From positions 62,001 through 126,000 of the IMG/VR virus record IMGVR_UViG_3300044632_001003: a stretch of DNA of 64,000 bases. The stretch is one strand, 5' to 3'. Shown piece after piece: positions 12,195 to 20,230 of the stretch; positions within the stretch are counted from its first letter, which is position 1; every line of letters starts with the position of its first letter. Under the pieces are notes generated by a model. It worked only from the letters and a program-made list of their open reading frames with translations. It was not told the DNA's origin and did not search any database. The DNA comes from a virus. Position numbers and translations under genes: made by a program.

Positions 12195-12457
12195 CAGCAA
12201 GCACCATGAAAAGGATTACCAAGTTGAGGCAGGTCGGAGTTGTCACCAGTTTCGACATAACCCAGTGCCAGACGCTCACGAATCGCAAGAGTCTTCTCAA
12301 CACGATTCAGAAACTTCTTGGAGATTTGATCCACACCTTTCCAAGACAGAACCTGCAGGCACCATTCCTGACTAATATCACCATAAGGCGTCTTGACAGG
12401 ATAGTAACCAACCAGCATCGTGCCGTCTGCAGACTGGAGAGTGGGGAAGGTGGTCAT
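12194..12457 (-). CDS. 87-residue protein, promoter-proximal gene
   Basis: ATG at 12457 follows a TATAAT box at 12482-12487 by 25 bases with the leader GGTAATCGAGGGACACCC. The protein (DGTMLVGYYPVKTPYGD...WCLQVLSWKGVDQISKKFLNRVEKTLA) looks like a small alpha/beta protein. It starts a five-gene coupled run ending with the RlpA-like gene. Confidence 0.6.
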   Translation of the reverse strand: MTTFPTLQSADGTMLVGYYPVKTPYGDISQEWCLQVLSWKGVDQISKKFLNRVEKTLAIRERLALGYVETGDNSDLPQLGNPFHGAC

Positions 12458-12481
12458 TGGGTGTCCCTCGATTACCTTAGT

Positions 12482-12487
12482 ATTATA
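12482..12487 (-). promoter_or_regulatory. TATAAT promoter module
   Basis: Minus-strand TATAAT followed by ACTAAGGTAATC, a leader shared with promoters at 15489, 17486 and 46079. A CTGACT sequence lies 17 bases upstream. Confidence 0.55.
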
Positions 12488-12520
12488 GGGCAGAGTCAGG
12501 GCAGAGTCAGGGCAGAGTAT
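12488..12520. repeat. 3 x 11-base tandem repeat
   Basis: Three head-to-tail copies of gggcagagtca (the last ending in tat) directly upstream of the TATAAT box, where a -35 or activator site would lie. Confidence 0.7.
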
Positions 12521-12529
12521 GCCAGTTCA

Positions 12530-14152
12530 TCAAGTGGACCCTCTGTGAATGTTTTGTCTCAAATAGTCATACATTGACTGGCATTGTGATGCATAGGACT
12601 GATAGTGTTTTTGACAACCAGTAAAAACATCTGATAGGTAATCCAAATATGCATCACAATCTAATCCTTTTAACTTACCCATTGCCAAATGTAGATGTGC
12701 ATCCACAGGAGAATAATCCATACCTGCAGCAATACATTGAAATCCTGCCCCTGGTTGATATTCCCCAAACTTGTATCGGGCATTTGCAGTGAACATAAAC
12801 TCACTGGTTGCAACAATATCCCCAACCTTACTTTGCATGGATAAAGTATCTGCTATTGTTGAATTAACATCTGCAGAGATTCTACATCTCTCAGTAATAT
12901 CCATCCAATAGTCAGAGTCATGTCTTGGACTGATTGCATAATGCAATGCTACAAATTGTGCTAATTGATAGTAGGTCTGACTCATTGAAAAATTATAAGC
13001 ATCTCTATCCCACTGATTAACAATCCTATTTCTGCGGAGAGTATGGGCAAGAGGAAGAAGGAATTCATATGTTGTTAGCAATCCTGTGCTTTCCAGTGGT
13101 TCAATAAATCCAGCAGCAAGACCAATACCAATCACATTCTTTTTCCAAATCTGATTATGCAAACCCAACTTCATATCAATTGGTCTATATTCCAATTCTT
13201 CAGGATCAACACGATGAGTGTGCTTAATGTGATTCTTGAATTCTTTCAGAGCATCTTCTGAAGAAATGTACTTATCACTATAGACATATCCACCACCAAT
13301 GCGAGACCACAAAGGAATATTCCATACCCAACCATTTGTCAGAGCAGTGCAGTTTGTAAATGGCTCTAATTGTTTCTTTTTATCTTTATATGGAATATGT
13401 GTCGCCCATGCTTTATTGTTTGGAATGATGTGAGAAATCGAATTGAACTTCTCTTCAAGAGCGCCACCCAAGAGCATACTCTTAAATCCTGTACAATCAA
13501 TGAACAAGTCTGCGGTAATTGTTGATCCATCTTTGAGTTTAAGATAATCAACTCCGTTCTCATTTGTAACTACACCATCTACAGTTGAATGAATCAACTT
13601 GACTCCTCTAGGGAGACAAACTGCAGTCTTCAAGTATTGTCCAAATGCTGTTGCATCAAAATGATAAGCAGCATCAAAGTTAAAATTAAATCCTGGAGTC
13701 TTTCCAGTACCATCTGTTGATATTTTTCTTTGTTCAGCAACAGCAGTGATTGGATAAAAACAACGGGCATATGAGTTCTTATCCAGAACATCAGGTCTTA
13801 GTTGTTTAACTAAGTACCAATCATTTCTACTCAGTTGTTCATGAGGAACCGTAGACATCCCAAATGGATAGTGAAAGGAACCAGTCCCCTTTCCTTCAAA
13901 ATCAGTAAATTTAATGCTTAATTTGTATATTCCATCAGTTTTATGCAAGAAATCTCTATCATTCAATCCAAGCAAAGAAGTCCAGTGCTTAATACCACCC
14001 AAGGTGCTTTCACCCACACCAAGAATAGCAAAGTCTGGACTTTCGATGACAGTTAGATCAATTTCAGGAATTTGAGTTGCAATGGTGGCAGCAGACATCC
14101 ATCCTGCCGAACCACCACCGACAACCACAATCTTTTTTATTTCTTTACTCAT
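12530..14152 (-). CDS. Tryptophan-halogenase-like flavoenzyme
   Basis: 540 residues, a full-length match to flavin-dependent halogenases. The FAD-binding GGGSAG lies at residues 12-17; Lys81 in LSIKFTDF matches the position of the catalytic lysine; the diagnostic WxWxIP motif is present as GWVWNIP near residue 270; GIGLAAGFIEPLESTG lies near 335. These enzymes use FADH2, oxygen and a halide to make hypohalous acid, then halogenate tryptophan or other indoles. Cyanomyoviruses are known to carry homologues, with unknown substrate. It stands alone with no visible biosynthetic partner and would need a host flavin reductase. Confidence 0.88.
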   Translation of the reverse strand: MSKEIKKIVVVGGGSAGWMSAATIATQIPEIDLTVIESPDFAILGVGESTLGGIKHWTSLLGLNDRDFLHKTDGIYKLSIKFTDFEGKGTGSFHYPFGMSTVPHEQLSRNDWYLVKQLRPDVLDKNSYARCFYPITAVAEQRKISTDGTGKTPGFNFNFDAAYHFDATAFGQYLKTAVCLPRGVKLIHSTVDGVVTNENGVDYLKLKDGSTITADLFIDCTGFKSMLLGGALEEKFNSISHIIPNNKAWATHIPYKDKKKQLEPFTNCTALTNGWVWNIPLWSRIGGGYVYSDKYISSEDALKEFKNHIKHTHRVDPEELEYRPIDMKLGLHNQIWKKNVIGIGLAAGFIEPLESTGLLTTYEFLLPLAHTLRRNRIVNQWDRDAYNFSMSQTYYQLAQFVALHYAISPRHDSDYWMDITERCRISADVNSTIADTLSMQSKVGDIVATSEFMFTANARYKFGEYQPGAGFQCIAAGMDYSPVDAHLHLAMGKLKGLDCDAYLDYLSDVFTGCQKHYQSYASQCQSMYDYLRQNIHRGST

Positions 14153-14183
14153 GTATATTTTTTAATCTTTAGTAATTATAGCA

Positions 14184-14387
14184 TCAAAAAGAGGGAACTA
14201 CATCATTCCTAAGCCCAGTCTCAGACCTATCCATCTGTTCCCAGTAGGAATAAAGTTTGTTATACAGTGCTGGAGCACTTCCATATTCTCTTGCAATTCT
14301 ATTTTCATCAGCATTCTCAAGATTTTGAAGTGCAGATAGAATCACACCAATTTCATGAACATTCAGTTGTACAGTTGCTTCAGTCAT
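14184..14387 (-). CDS. 67-residue protein
   Basis: ATG at 14387 is used (the frame is open further up but overlaps the signal-peptide gene). The sequence MTEATVQLNVHEIGVILSALQNLENADENRIAREYG reads as helical, and similar short proteins with this 'L...E...I..AL..L' pattern recur in cyanophages. Unknown function. Confidence 0.65.
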   Translation of the reverse strand: MTEATVQLNVHEIGVILSALQNLENADENRIAREYGSAPALYNKLYSYWEQMDRSETGLRNDVVPSF

Positions 14388-14392
14388 TGTTA

Positions 14393-14782
14393 TCAGTCCC
14401 AAGATACGTTTTGAAGTAAGAAACCAGGCATCACCAGTGACCAAGCACCCTGGTCACCAGTGCCACTAACTTTATATTCCCATTTATAGGCAAACTTGTT
14501 ATGACTGTCCCAAGTCATAAACCCCTTCTCCTTATCAAACCAAGACTTAATGGTCAGACCAAATCGATTAGAGTAAATATTGCGGGTTCGCAGTGCTCCG
14601 CCAGTTTCACGGGTTTCAACTACTTTACAGGTATCAAACTGAGCCTGAAGACCTACATCCAGAGCACAAGGAGTTTCATACACAAATGGACGATAAACTT
14701 TCGGTTTAGCGACAGTTGGTGCCGTCTGTGCAAATGCAGGAGAAGTCAGCAACAGAGTTACAAGTAGAAGTAGTTTTTTCAT
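14393..14782 (-). CDS. Secreted protein with signal peptide
   Basis: 129 residues. A clear Sec signal peptide KKLLLLVTLLLTSPAFA-Q with likely cleavage after residue 18, then a mature domain rich in Trp and Tyr with two cysteines (CALDVGLQAQFDTC). Probably periplasmic. Overlaps the upstream membrane-protein gene by 4 bases. Function unknown. Confidence 0.7.
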   Translation of the reverse strand: MKKLLLLVTLLLTSPAFAQTAPTVAKPKVYRPFVYETPCALDVGLQAQFDTCKVVETRETGGALRTRNIYSNRFGLTIKSWFDKEKGFMTWDSHNKFAYKWEYKVSGTGDQGAWSLVMPGFLLQNVSWD

Positions 14783-15009
14783 TCAAACTCTCCATTACGG
14801 TTGTTTGGTTTAGAATTTTTCAATGAATACACTTCAACACTCAGTGATTGAATTGCAGAATACAAATTGCTATCCAACTGATTCACCTTATACTCAAGGT
14901 TTCCCATTTGACGATAGAGATTCAGGCATAGAAGAAGATTACCTGCGATGCCAACAACAATTGCCCACCCAATCACTTGCTCAAGTCGTTCTTCACTCAG
15001 TCTCATCAT
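14779..15009 (-). CDS. Membrane protein with coiled coil, 76 residues
   Basis: One transmembrane span (VIGWAIVVGIAGNLLLCLNLY, 12-32) and then a heptad-like helix NLEYKVNQLDSNLYSAIQSLSVEVYSL. It is placed directly before the exported protein gene. A periplasmic spanin-like role is conceivable but unproven. Confidence 0.65.
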   Translation of the reverse strand: MMRLSEERLEQVIGWAIVVGIAGNLLLCLNLYRQMGNLEYKVNQLDSNLYSAIQSLSVEVYSLKNSKPNNRNGEFE

Positions 15010-15151
15010 CTTCTCCTACAACTTCCAGATAATTATAACCAATCACTTGGCGTCCTTGATGAGTTGCAGTATCAATCTTTACACCCTCACTTTCAAGTTT
15101 TTCCAGGCGACGATTTGTAGCAGTATTCAGTTTAGTAGTCCAATAGGTCAT
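14993..15151 (-). CDS. 52-residue protein
   Basis: ATG at 15151 shares a base with the TAA of the upstream gene. The sequence MTYWTTKLNTATNRRLEKLESEGVKIDTATHQGRQVIGYNYL has a basic helix followed by an acidic tail. Unknown function. Confidence 0.55.
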   Translation of the reverse strand: MTYWTTKLNTATNRRLEKLESEGVKIDTATHQGRQVIGYNYLEVVGEDDETE

Positions 15152-15303
15152 TAAATTTCTCCTTTCTTATTGTATTCTATCATAGAACGTCGTGCAGCGT
15201 AAGCCTCAAATTCTGATGGGAATGATGCAATGGTTCGACCATTATCTGCCCAGTGCAAATACCAACGGTTTGCAAATTGTTTAATAAGAATTGGTTTGTC
15301 CAT
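15151..15303 (-). CDS. 50-residue protein
   Basis: ATG at 15303 overlaps the preceding TGA (ATGA). MDKPILIKQFANRWYLHWADNGRTIASFPSEFEAYAARR is a compact alpha/beta pattern. Function unknown. Confidence 0.6.
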   Translation of the reverse strand: MDKPILIKQFANRWYLHWADNGRTIASFPSEFEAYAARRSMIEYNKKGEI

Positions 15304-15464
15304 CATTCTTCGGGGTAGAGTTTCCAACCATCAGGGCGGATGCCCATTTCTTCACAACGAACCTCATAAACAATCCGCTTCAGAAGTTGAAGAGGCATTT
15401 CATTCTCAATCTTTTTCTGAATGGTGCGGCGCAGTTGGGCGTCCTGGGTGGTGTCGGTGACCAT
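15303..15464 (-). CDS. 53-residue helical protein
   Basis: ATG at 15464 lies 25 bases after TATAAT (15489-15494), inside the conserved leader GGTAATCAAGGGAACCGCA. The protein (DAQLRRTIQKKIENEMPLQL...PDGWKLYPEE) is charged and helical. Starts a coupled three-gene run. Confidence 0.6.
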   Translation of the reverse strand: MVTDTTQDAQLRRTIQKKIENEMPLQLLKRIVYEVRCEEMGIRPDGWKLYPEE

Positions 15465-15488
15465 TGCGGTTCCCTTGATTACCTTGTA

Positions 15489-15494
15489 ATTATA
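15489..15494 (-). promoter_or_regulatory. TATAAT promoter module overlapping an upstream stop codon
   Basis: Minus-strand TATAAT; the TAA stop of the metalloprotease gene lies inside the box. The downstream leader GGTAATCAAGGGAACC is shared with other modules. Confidence 0.5.
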
Positions 15495-15966
15495 GGGCAC
15501 TCATCAGGCGATTCGGGAAGAACTGTGCCACTTGATGATCTGTCCATCCGTTCTTCTCAAACAGGTACTCCAGATATAGGGTTTCTTCTTGCTCCCGTGC
15601 CTCTATTTCGTGTGGTTGATGCCAATAGTCGTACTTTTCGACAGGTTCTTTAGAATAACACAATTTTCCGTATCGGAACCGCAGCGAACCGACTACCCAC
15701 TGTCGCAGATGGACCAGCTCATGCAAAAGAGTTTTTATATACAACTCCTCGGACATGTGGGTGTTAAGTTCAATCAGAAACTCACGTGGGCGACGTGATT
15801 CACCCACATAGTCACAATATCCATAAACCTGCTCACGACGCAGACCACGGTGAAGAATCTCCACCTCAATCTTATGACGGGGAAGAAACTTATTCAGAAA
15901 CCAAGTGGTAACGTCCTCACAGAGGAGTTTAGAATAACCGTATCCAGAATACGTGATGTAAGACAT
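15490..15966 (-). CDS. Zinc metalloprotease (SprT-like, HExxH)
   Basis: 158 residues from ATG at 15966. LLHELVHLRQW holds the HExxH zinc motif (His82, Glu83, His86), and HEIEAREQEE (about 122-131) supplies a probable third ligand. The arrangement resembles SprT/DUF45-type minigluzincins. Possible roles are processing of a phage or host protein. Cotranscribed with small envelope-type genes upstream. The catalytic motif is seen directly; the substrate is unknown. Confidence 0.7.
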   Translation of the reverse strand: MSYITYSGYGYSKLLCEDVTTWFLNKFLPRHKIEVEILHRGLRREQVYGYCDYVGESRRPREFLIELNTHMSEELYIKTLLHELVHLRQWVVGSLRFRYGKLCYSKEPVEKYDYWHQPHEIEAREQEETLYLEYLFEKNGWTDHQVAQFFPNRLMSAL

Positions 15967-16028
15967 TGCCCCCAATGCAAAAACCAAATGAACGAAGAAA
16001 TGAAGATGAGTTTGTCTTTAGCAGTCAT
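15894..16028 (-). CDS. Possible 44-residue membrane peptide
   Basis: ATG at 16028 has a TGATG overlap with the upstream gene, and the first part (KLIFISSFIWFLHW) is hydrophobic. The frame then overlaps the metalloprotease gene by 73 bases, so it may be a true small gene or an accident of the junction. Confidence 0.35.
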   Translation of the reverse strand: MTAKDKLIFISSFIWFLHWGQCLTSRILDTVILNSSVRTLPLGF

Positions 16029-16405
16029 CAGTTACATCCGAAAGCGGCACCTCCAAGAAACACTCCAAGTGGAACAGACCATTTATAACCATCTCCACGA
16101 CTCATGCTAGCAGCAATACCACCACCTAGAATACCACCTAAAGCAGTTTTTGTTGGATCACAATAAACACCTCTATTAGGACGATAATCGGAATTATACC
16201 GATTATACCTACCATATCCACCATTACATGGAACATTATAACGTTCGGTATTCACGTATCCCTGTTGATAGTTGCCATACCCATCATAATATCCTGGGAC
16301 ATAAACCTCACGAGTTCTGGTGCATTCCTGAAATTCAGTCACTTGCTGTGCCTGAACTGGAATGGAGAGAAAAGTAAGGGAGAGTAGTAGGAATAGTTGT
16401 TTCAT
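16028..16405 (-). CDS. Secreted glycine-zipper protein
   Basis: 125 residues. A signal peptide KQLFLLLSLTFLSIPVQA precedes a Tyr/Asn/Gly-rich repeat region (YYDGYGNYQQGY, GGYGRYNRYNSDY), and the C-terminus has a glycine-zipper hydrophobic stretch GGILGGGIAASM with GVFLGGAAFG. Such proteins associate with membranes or the outer membrane. Function unknown. Confidence 0.7.
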   Translation of the reverse strand: MKQLFLLLSLTFLSIPVQAQQVTEFQECTRTREVYVPGYYDGYGNYQQGYVNTERYNVPCNGGYGRYNRYNSDYRPNRGVYCDPTKTALGGILGGGIAASMSRGDGYKWSVPLGVFLGGAAFGCN

Positions 16406-16408
16406 TGC

Positions 16409-16840
16409 TCAGCGAAGATAGAGATAACCACCTGCCCAGTCGGCGTGTTGCAGCAACCACTCACGTTGCTCAATGATGCGAAGGTCGAAGCGAACACCTT
16501 TGGCAGGTGCTTTGAAACTGGCAGACTTATAGACTTCACCAGTCTTTTTATCTATAAAAGCATGAACTGAACGAGAACCAGCAGCGTTCATAATGATTTT
16601 GTGATACTTACGACCCGTTTCGGGGTAGAAGTCATAATCACAAGTACCTTCCTTCAGTTTAGCAATCTGTGCCTGATGATATTCCAGGTTATCATCACAA
16701 CGCTCATGCATACGGATGGAATAATCAATGTAGTTCTGACGCAGTGCCTCACAGAGGGCATAGGTGTGCCCCAGAACAGCAGCAGCGATGTCTTTCCGTG
16801 CCTCAGCAGCGGCGGCGTAGTCAGCGAAGGTGGTGGTCAT
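16409..16840 (-). CDS. Conserved hypothetical protein, 143 residues
   Basis: ATG at 16840 is chosen because it follows the TATAAT box at 16862-16867 by 22 bases; the frame stays open upstream across the promoter and hairpin. N-terminal half is helical (FADYAAAAEARKDIAAAVLG), the C-terminal half beta-rich with VHAFIDKKTGEVYKSASFK, a pattern seen in other cyanophage proteins. Function unknown. Confidence 0.7.
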   Translation of the reverse strand: MTTTFADYAAAAEARKDIAAAVLGHTYALCEALRQNYIDYSIRMHERCDDNLEYHQAQIAKLKEGTCDYDFYPETGRKYHKIIMNAAGSRSVHAFIDKKTGEVYKSASFKAPAKGVRFDLRIIEQREWLLQHADWAGGYLYLR

Positions 16841-16861
16841 TGCTTGGTTGCGTATGAACGT

Positions 16862-16867
16862 ATTATA
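16862..16867 (-). promoter_or_regulatory. TATAAT promoter module
   Basis: TATAAT preceded by a CCCAGA-N4-TCTGGG inverted repeat and the dispersed hairpin at 16898-16919. Confidence 0.5.
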
Positions 16868-16892
16868 GGGCATCCCAGAGGGGTCTGGGAGG

Positions 16893-17018
16893 TCAGTATG
16901 CCAGTTCTGAATCTGGCACCCAGGGTTCGTCATCACCCAGGTATCCCATCCAATCTTGAGGGTCAGACTCATACATTGCGATTTCCCGCAGTTCGTCAAT
17001 CAGTTCAGACAGGTCCAT
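16893..17018 (-). CDS. Acidic 41-residue protein
   Basis: ATG at 17018, 23 bases after TATAAT (17041-17046). MDLSELIDELREIAMYESDPQDW is acidic and helical. The codons for its last residues (WVPDSELAY) form the dispersed GTGCCA...TGGCAT hairpin, so the repeat is partly coding. Confidence 0.55.
   Translation of the reverse strand: MDLSELIDELREIAMYESDPQDWMGYLGDDEPWVPDSELAY
16898..16919. repeat. GTGCCA...TGGCAT hairpin within a coding end
   Basis: Copy of the dispersed repeat, here inside the last codons of the gene ending at 16893. Confidence 0.5.
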
Positions 17019-17040
17019 AATGATCCTCAACTACTTGGGT

Positions 17041-17046
17041 ATTATA
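17041..17046 (-). promoter_or_regulatory. TATAAT promoter module
   Basis: Minus-strand TTATAATACCC before the ATG at 17018. Confidence 0.45.
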
Positions 17047-17058
17047 ACAGAAAGCGGA

Positions 17059-17460
17059 TCAAACCGCCAGTGCTGCAGAAGGAATCTCTACAACTTCAGG
17101 CAGTTTGCTGTCATCAAACTGGTGCATATTGTAGCAGACCCATTCGCCACCACGGAAGACATAAGCATACTCTTCACTGTTATCAGGAAGAAGATACTCG
17201 CACAGGTCAGCATCAAGGCGAGGAGGGCAATTCTCACCACGCTGAGAGTAGTATTCGGGGTGATATGCGTTCTCATAGTCATTCTTAGTCCAGCAGGAAG
17301 ACATATCACCACCGTCAATCAGTTCGGCAGCGAGTTCTTTGCTATTGTAATGCGTCTTCAGGATGCGACCCAACCATTCGGGATACGAGTCCCAATGATG
17401 ATAGCTGCTCAGAATGCTGCCATCAGAAAGTTCGATTCCGATTCTTCCGCGAGTTGCCAT
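17059..17460 (-). CDS. Conserved phage protein, 133 residues
   Basis: ATG at 17460. The start MATRGRIGIELSDGSILSSYHHWDSYPEWLG and the GGDMSSCW segment belong to a family I recognise as widespread in T4-like and other phages, with no assigned function. It follows a TATACT module at 17486-17491 with the GGTAATCAACAAACG leader. Confidence 0.7.
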   Translation of the reverse strand: MATRGRIGIELSDGSILSSYHHWDSYPEWLGRILKTHYNSKELAAELIDGGDMSSCWTKNDYENAYHPEYYSQRGENCPPRLDADLCEYLLPDNSEEYAYVFRGGEWVCYNMHQFDDSKLPEVVEIPSAALAV

Positions 17461-17483
17461 TGGGGCGTTTGTTGATTACCTTG

Positions 17484-18281
17484 TTAGTATAATGCCTCTA
17501 GCAGCGGATTCTGGGGTTCCTGTGCCACTTCCTCAACTGGCATAGCATCCTCTATGCGTTGCTTAGCAATCTCATAATATTCTTGTTCAAATTCCATCCC
17601 AATAAACTTTCGATTTAATTTAACTGCAGCAACACCAGTAGAACCAGAACCCATACAGTTATCAAGAACAATCTCACCTTCATTAGAATACGTTTTGATT
17701 AACCATTCCATTAGTGGAACAGGTTTCTGTGTGGGATGCACCTGTTGTTGAGCACTAAAGTCTCTGGAGATATTAAGAACAGACTTGGGATATCTTACAC
17801 CTTCATTACTGAAGGATTTACGTGGTTTCATACCATAACCATGGTCATTCTTGCGACCAACGTATCCCTCTGGATTCTTACTTGTTCTTGAGTACGGTTC
17901 TCCTTTTTCCATCTGTGGGTTGTACGTACCACCTGTTTCCCTGTAAAAAATTAGAACGTTCTCGTGAGTCTTCATTGGTCTGTACTTGGCAAGTCCAGGC
18001 GATCCACATTTGTTCTTGTTCCATACTAATTCGTACCTGAACCATTCTAGTTTTGAGCAGATAAGTTGTGCTGAAAAGGGTTGAGAACCAAATAGACATA
18101 TCACACCTTTAGGTTTGATGATACGCCCATATTGCTGCCACATTTGGTTAAAATCTAAAACTTCATCCCACTTGATGGAAGTAGTCCCATAAGGTGGGTC
18201 GCAGCAGATGAAATCAATAGAATTGTCTGGAATCTCTTTCATGAGTTCCAGACAGTCACCTAGTTGTAAGTCAAAGGGCAT
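17484..18281 (-). CDS. Beta-type DNA methyltransferase (N6-adenine or N4-cytosine)
   Basis: About 265 residues. The catalytic DPPYG (residues 32-36 counted from an upstream ATG at 18293) precedes the AdoMet-binding FxGxG-type motif NCMGSGSTG near residue 220, the order of beta-class methyltransferases. The target-recognition part in between includes HPTQKPVPLMEWL, typical of this class. The start overlaps the restriction-endonuclease-like gene by 11-23 bases. The stop codon lies in the promoter of the next gene, and the last codons (PVEEVAQEPQN) carry a copy of the dispersed GTGCCACTT repeat. Likely role: modification of phage DNA, perhaps paired with the neighbouring nuclease. Confidence 0.85.
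   Translation of the reverse strand: MPFDLQLGDCLELMKEIPDNSIDFICCDPPYGTTSIKWDEVLDFNQMWQQYGRIIKPKGVICLFGSQPFSAQLICSKLEWFRYELVWNKNKCGSPGLAKYRPMKTHENVLIFYRETGGTYNPQMEKGEPYSRTSKNPEGYVGRKNDHGYGMKPRKSFSNEGVRYPKSVLNISRDFSAQQQVHPTQKPVPLMEWLIKTYSNEGEIVLDNCMGSGSTGVAAVKLNRKFIGMEFEQEYYEIAKQRIEDAMPVEEVAQEPQNPLLEALY
17486..17491 (-). promoter_or_regulatory. TATACT promoter module
   Basis: Minus-strand TATACTAACAAGGTAATC; overlaps the last codon and stop of the methyltransferase gene and precedes the ATG at 17460. Confidence 0.45.
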
Positions 18282-18873
18282 CATAACCTTCATGGGCAGT
18301 AATTTTTTTGAGAACAGATTCTTTGTAACATCCTACCAGAAAATCATACGCTTCAGCATGAGTACGCTGAACAGGAGTAGTATTAACCCGCCATTCAATC
18401 TGGAAAGGAAGATTGTTACCGTTAGAAGTGAGTTTGTTGAGAGTTTTAAGAGAAGTAAGATGAACCTCGTTAGTAACTTTATTCAATGAGATGATATAAT
18501 AATCACGATTATTATCTTTGCTGCTATGATTCTTTAAAAGTTCTTGAAACTTCTTCCAACGCTGAACATTAACTTTATCTTCGGGCAAGTCAGTCAGAGC
18601 ATACAGAATCGCTGCTTTCGAAGTAAAATTATCTGCAGCACTACCATACTTGGAAGATTTGATGTTGAGAGGATAACCAAACACCTTGACATCCCACCAG
18701 TTACGCTCTACAGGTTTCTCTACATTCTCACTACCATACTTATCAACCAACAGGTCAATGATAGTATCTTCATCATCAATGCTATTCACACGACCATCGC
18801 CATGCTTTTCACTGACAGAGATGACAATGCTGTTGAGAAACTCAACAACTTCAACAAGAATAGACGGAAACAT
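18271..18873 (-). CDS. Putative type II restriction endonuclease-like protein
   Basis: 200 residues from ATG at 18873, 23 bases after the upstream stop; a longer TTG start is unlikely. Residues 52-94 read EKPVERNWWDVKVFG...LNIKSSKYGSAADNF: an Asp61 and NIK72 that fit the D...(E/D)xK catalytic pattern, with the NIK-S-(x)-ADN arrangement seen in several type II restriction enzymes. It overlaps the methyltransferase gene, the usual geometry of a restriction-modification pair. The family match is by pattern only. Alternatives are a homing-type nuclease or a decayed restriction gene. Confidence 0.55.
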   Translation of the reverse strand: MFPSILVEVVEFLNSIVISVSEKHGDGRVNSIDDEDTIIDLLVDKYGSENVEKPVERNWWDVKVFGYPLNIKSSKYGSAADNFTSKAAILYALTDLPEDKVNVQRWKKFQELLKNHSSKDNNRDYYIISLNKVTNEVHLTSLKTLNKLTSNGNNLPFQIEWRVNTTPVQRTHAEAYDFLVGCYKESVLKKITAHEGYDAL

Positions 18874-18895
18874 CAAATTGATTAAACTATTAGTA

Positions 18896-19387
18896 TTATA
18901 CGTCTTTTTCTGTCTCTTGGATATCTTCTTGTACCACTTCCTCAACTGGCACATCAACCTTGGAACTTCTCAAGGTTTTTGGCTTAGTGTATTCGACTGG
19001 AACAAAAGGTTGTTCAGGATCTTTTGTTGCTCTAATAGATGGACTAGAAGTAAATTTCTTGGTCTTTTTTGGTTGTTTTAAAAGTTTGTGGCGGAACAAT
19101 GTTTGACCAGGATTAAGCTCCTTAGGTGGTTCTGGATCTGGTTCAAATTGTTTTAAATATGTCTTTTTACTGAAGAGAAGATTCTTTTCAATTGCTTCTT
19201 CAGGAGTTGCAGGTAAATCTTCTTCTACAATTGATGATTGTTTCTGAATTTCTTCATAAACATCAACATGTGGAACATCTTCTGTCTTTTCTTCAACAGG
19301 AGCACATACAACTTCTGGTTCTGGTTGAACTACACTCTCTGGTTGTTTTTGAGATTCAGAAGAAACAAGATCAGAAAATCTTCCCAT
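18896..19387 (-). CDS. Acidic, proline/glutamate-rich low-complexity protein
   Basis: 163 residues, rich in Glu, Pro, Val and Lys (QPEPEVVCAPVEEKTEDV, then KQPKKTKKFTSSPS). Probably disordered. It sits between the Dam gene and the nuclease gene and has a late-type ATAAATA box at 19404-19410. Its 3' end contains another copy of the dispersed repeat (18931-18952), encoding PVEEVVQE. Unknown function. Confidence 0.65.
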   Translation of the reverse strand: MGRFSDLVSSESQKQPESVVQPEPEVVCAPVEEKTEDVPHVDVYEEIQKQSSIVEEDLPATPEEAIEKNLLFSKKTYLKQFEPDPEPPKELNPGQTLFRHKLLKQPKKTKKFTSSPSIRATKDPEQPFVPVEYTKPKTLRSSKVDVPVEEVVQEDIQETEKDV

Positions 19388-19402
19388 CGTCCTACTTTTT
19401 GA

Positions 19403-20230
19403 CTATTTATTATTCCAAACAGCAATTAGTTCATTTGCTTTCTTCCTACTAGAACCCTTGGCAGAAATGGTCCTAGTCACCTGAATTGGATAGATTTTAG
19501 CATTATTATAAAGTTCTCTTGCAACAGGAACATCGTGATTAGAAATAATGACGGTAATTCCTTTGTTTGCAAGTTGTTCTGCCAAATCTCTCAACTCAAC
19601 TTGCTGTGCATCAGTAAATCCATCCGTGGCATAATCTGTAAAGGATGCAGTTTCCGAAGCTGGAATGTATGGTGGGTCAAAATATACAGTATCACCTGCT
19701 TCTAAGTCCTCATAAAGTGACGGATCTTCAAAAGATAATGAAGTGAATCGTGTAAGTTTTTTAGTGAGGAAGAACATTCTAAAGTTCATCATCTCTTCCG
19801 ATGGGCAAGATGGTTTATCATACTTACCAAAGGGAACATTAAATTCACCTTTCTTATTATATCTCGACAGTCCATTGAAGCAGTGACGGTTCAGGTAAAT
19901 GAACAGTCGTGCCCTCTCTATAGTGTTTGTTGCCTGGTTAAAGTGCTTCCGCAACTCTAGATATGCTTCCTTAGTATTATTTTCTGGAATGAATAACTCT
20001 TCGCAATATTTGATGAAGTTATCATCCCCAGGATGAACCAAATTCTGGTAGATTGCCACCAAATCTTTATTCACATCATTCAAAATGTATTGCTCTGCTG
20101 GTGTGTTAAGGGCAACAGCAAGACTACCACCAAAGGGTTCGCAATAACGCTTTGGATATCCAATATGGGGAATAAGATGGGGCAGGACCCGTGTTTTGTT
20201 TCCTGCCCACTTCAAGAAAGTTTTGTTCAT
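19403..20230 (-). CDS. dam: Dam-family DNA adenine methylase
   Basis: 275 residues. Motif I FLKWAGNKTR (5-14), the FGGSLAVALN AdoMet block (34-43) and DPPY near residue 184 followed by IPASETASFTDY identify the Dam/M.DpnII class, which methylates adenine in GATC. T4 encodes a Dam of similar size. It overlaps the DGQHK protein gene by 4 bases. It may protect phage DNA from the MutH/Sau3AI-like nuclease encoded at 969 as well as from host GATC-specific enzymes. Full length and intact by eye. Confidence 0.9.
   Translation of the reverse strand: MNKTFLKWAGNKTRVLPHLIPHIGYPKRYCEPFGGSLAVALNTPAEQYILNDVNKDLVAIYQNLVHPGDDNFIKYCEELFIPENNTKEAYLELRKHFNQATNTIERARLFIYLNRHCFNGLSRYNKKGEFNVPFGKYDKPSCPSEEMMNFRMFFLTKKLTRFTSLSFEDPSLYEDLEAGDTVYFDPPYIPASETASFTDYATDGFTDAQQVELRDLAEQLANKGITVIISNHDVPVARELYNNAKIYPIQVTRTISAKGSSRKKANELIAVWNNK
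19404..19410 (-). promoter_or_regulatory. Late promoter box ATAAATA
   Basis: Located 17 bases before the ATG at 19387, overlapping the end of the Dam gene. Confidence 0.4.

Noticed and set aside
16841-16999. Upstream extension of the gene at 16409
   Set aside because: The extension crosses the TATAAT module, the hairpin and a small gene; ATG at 16840 is better placed.
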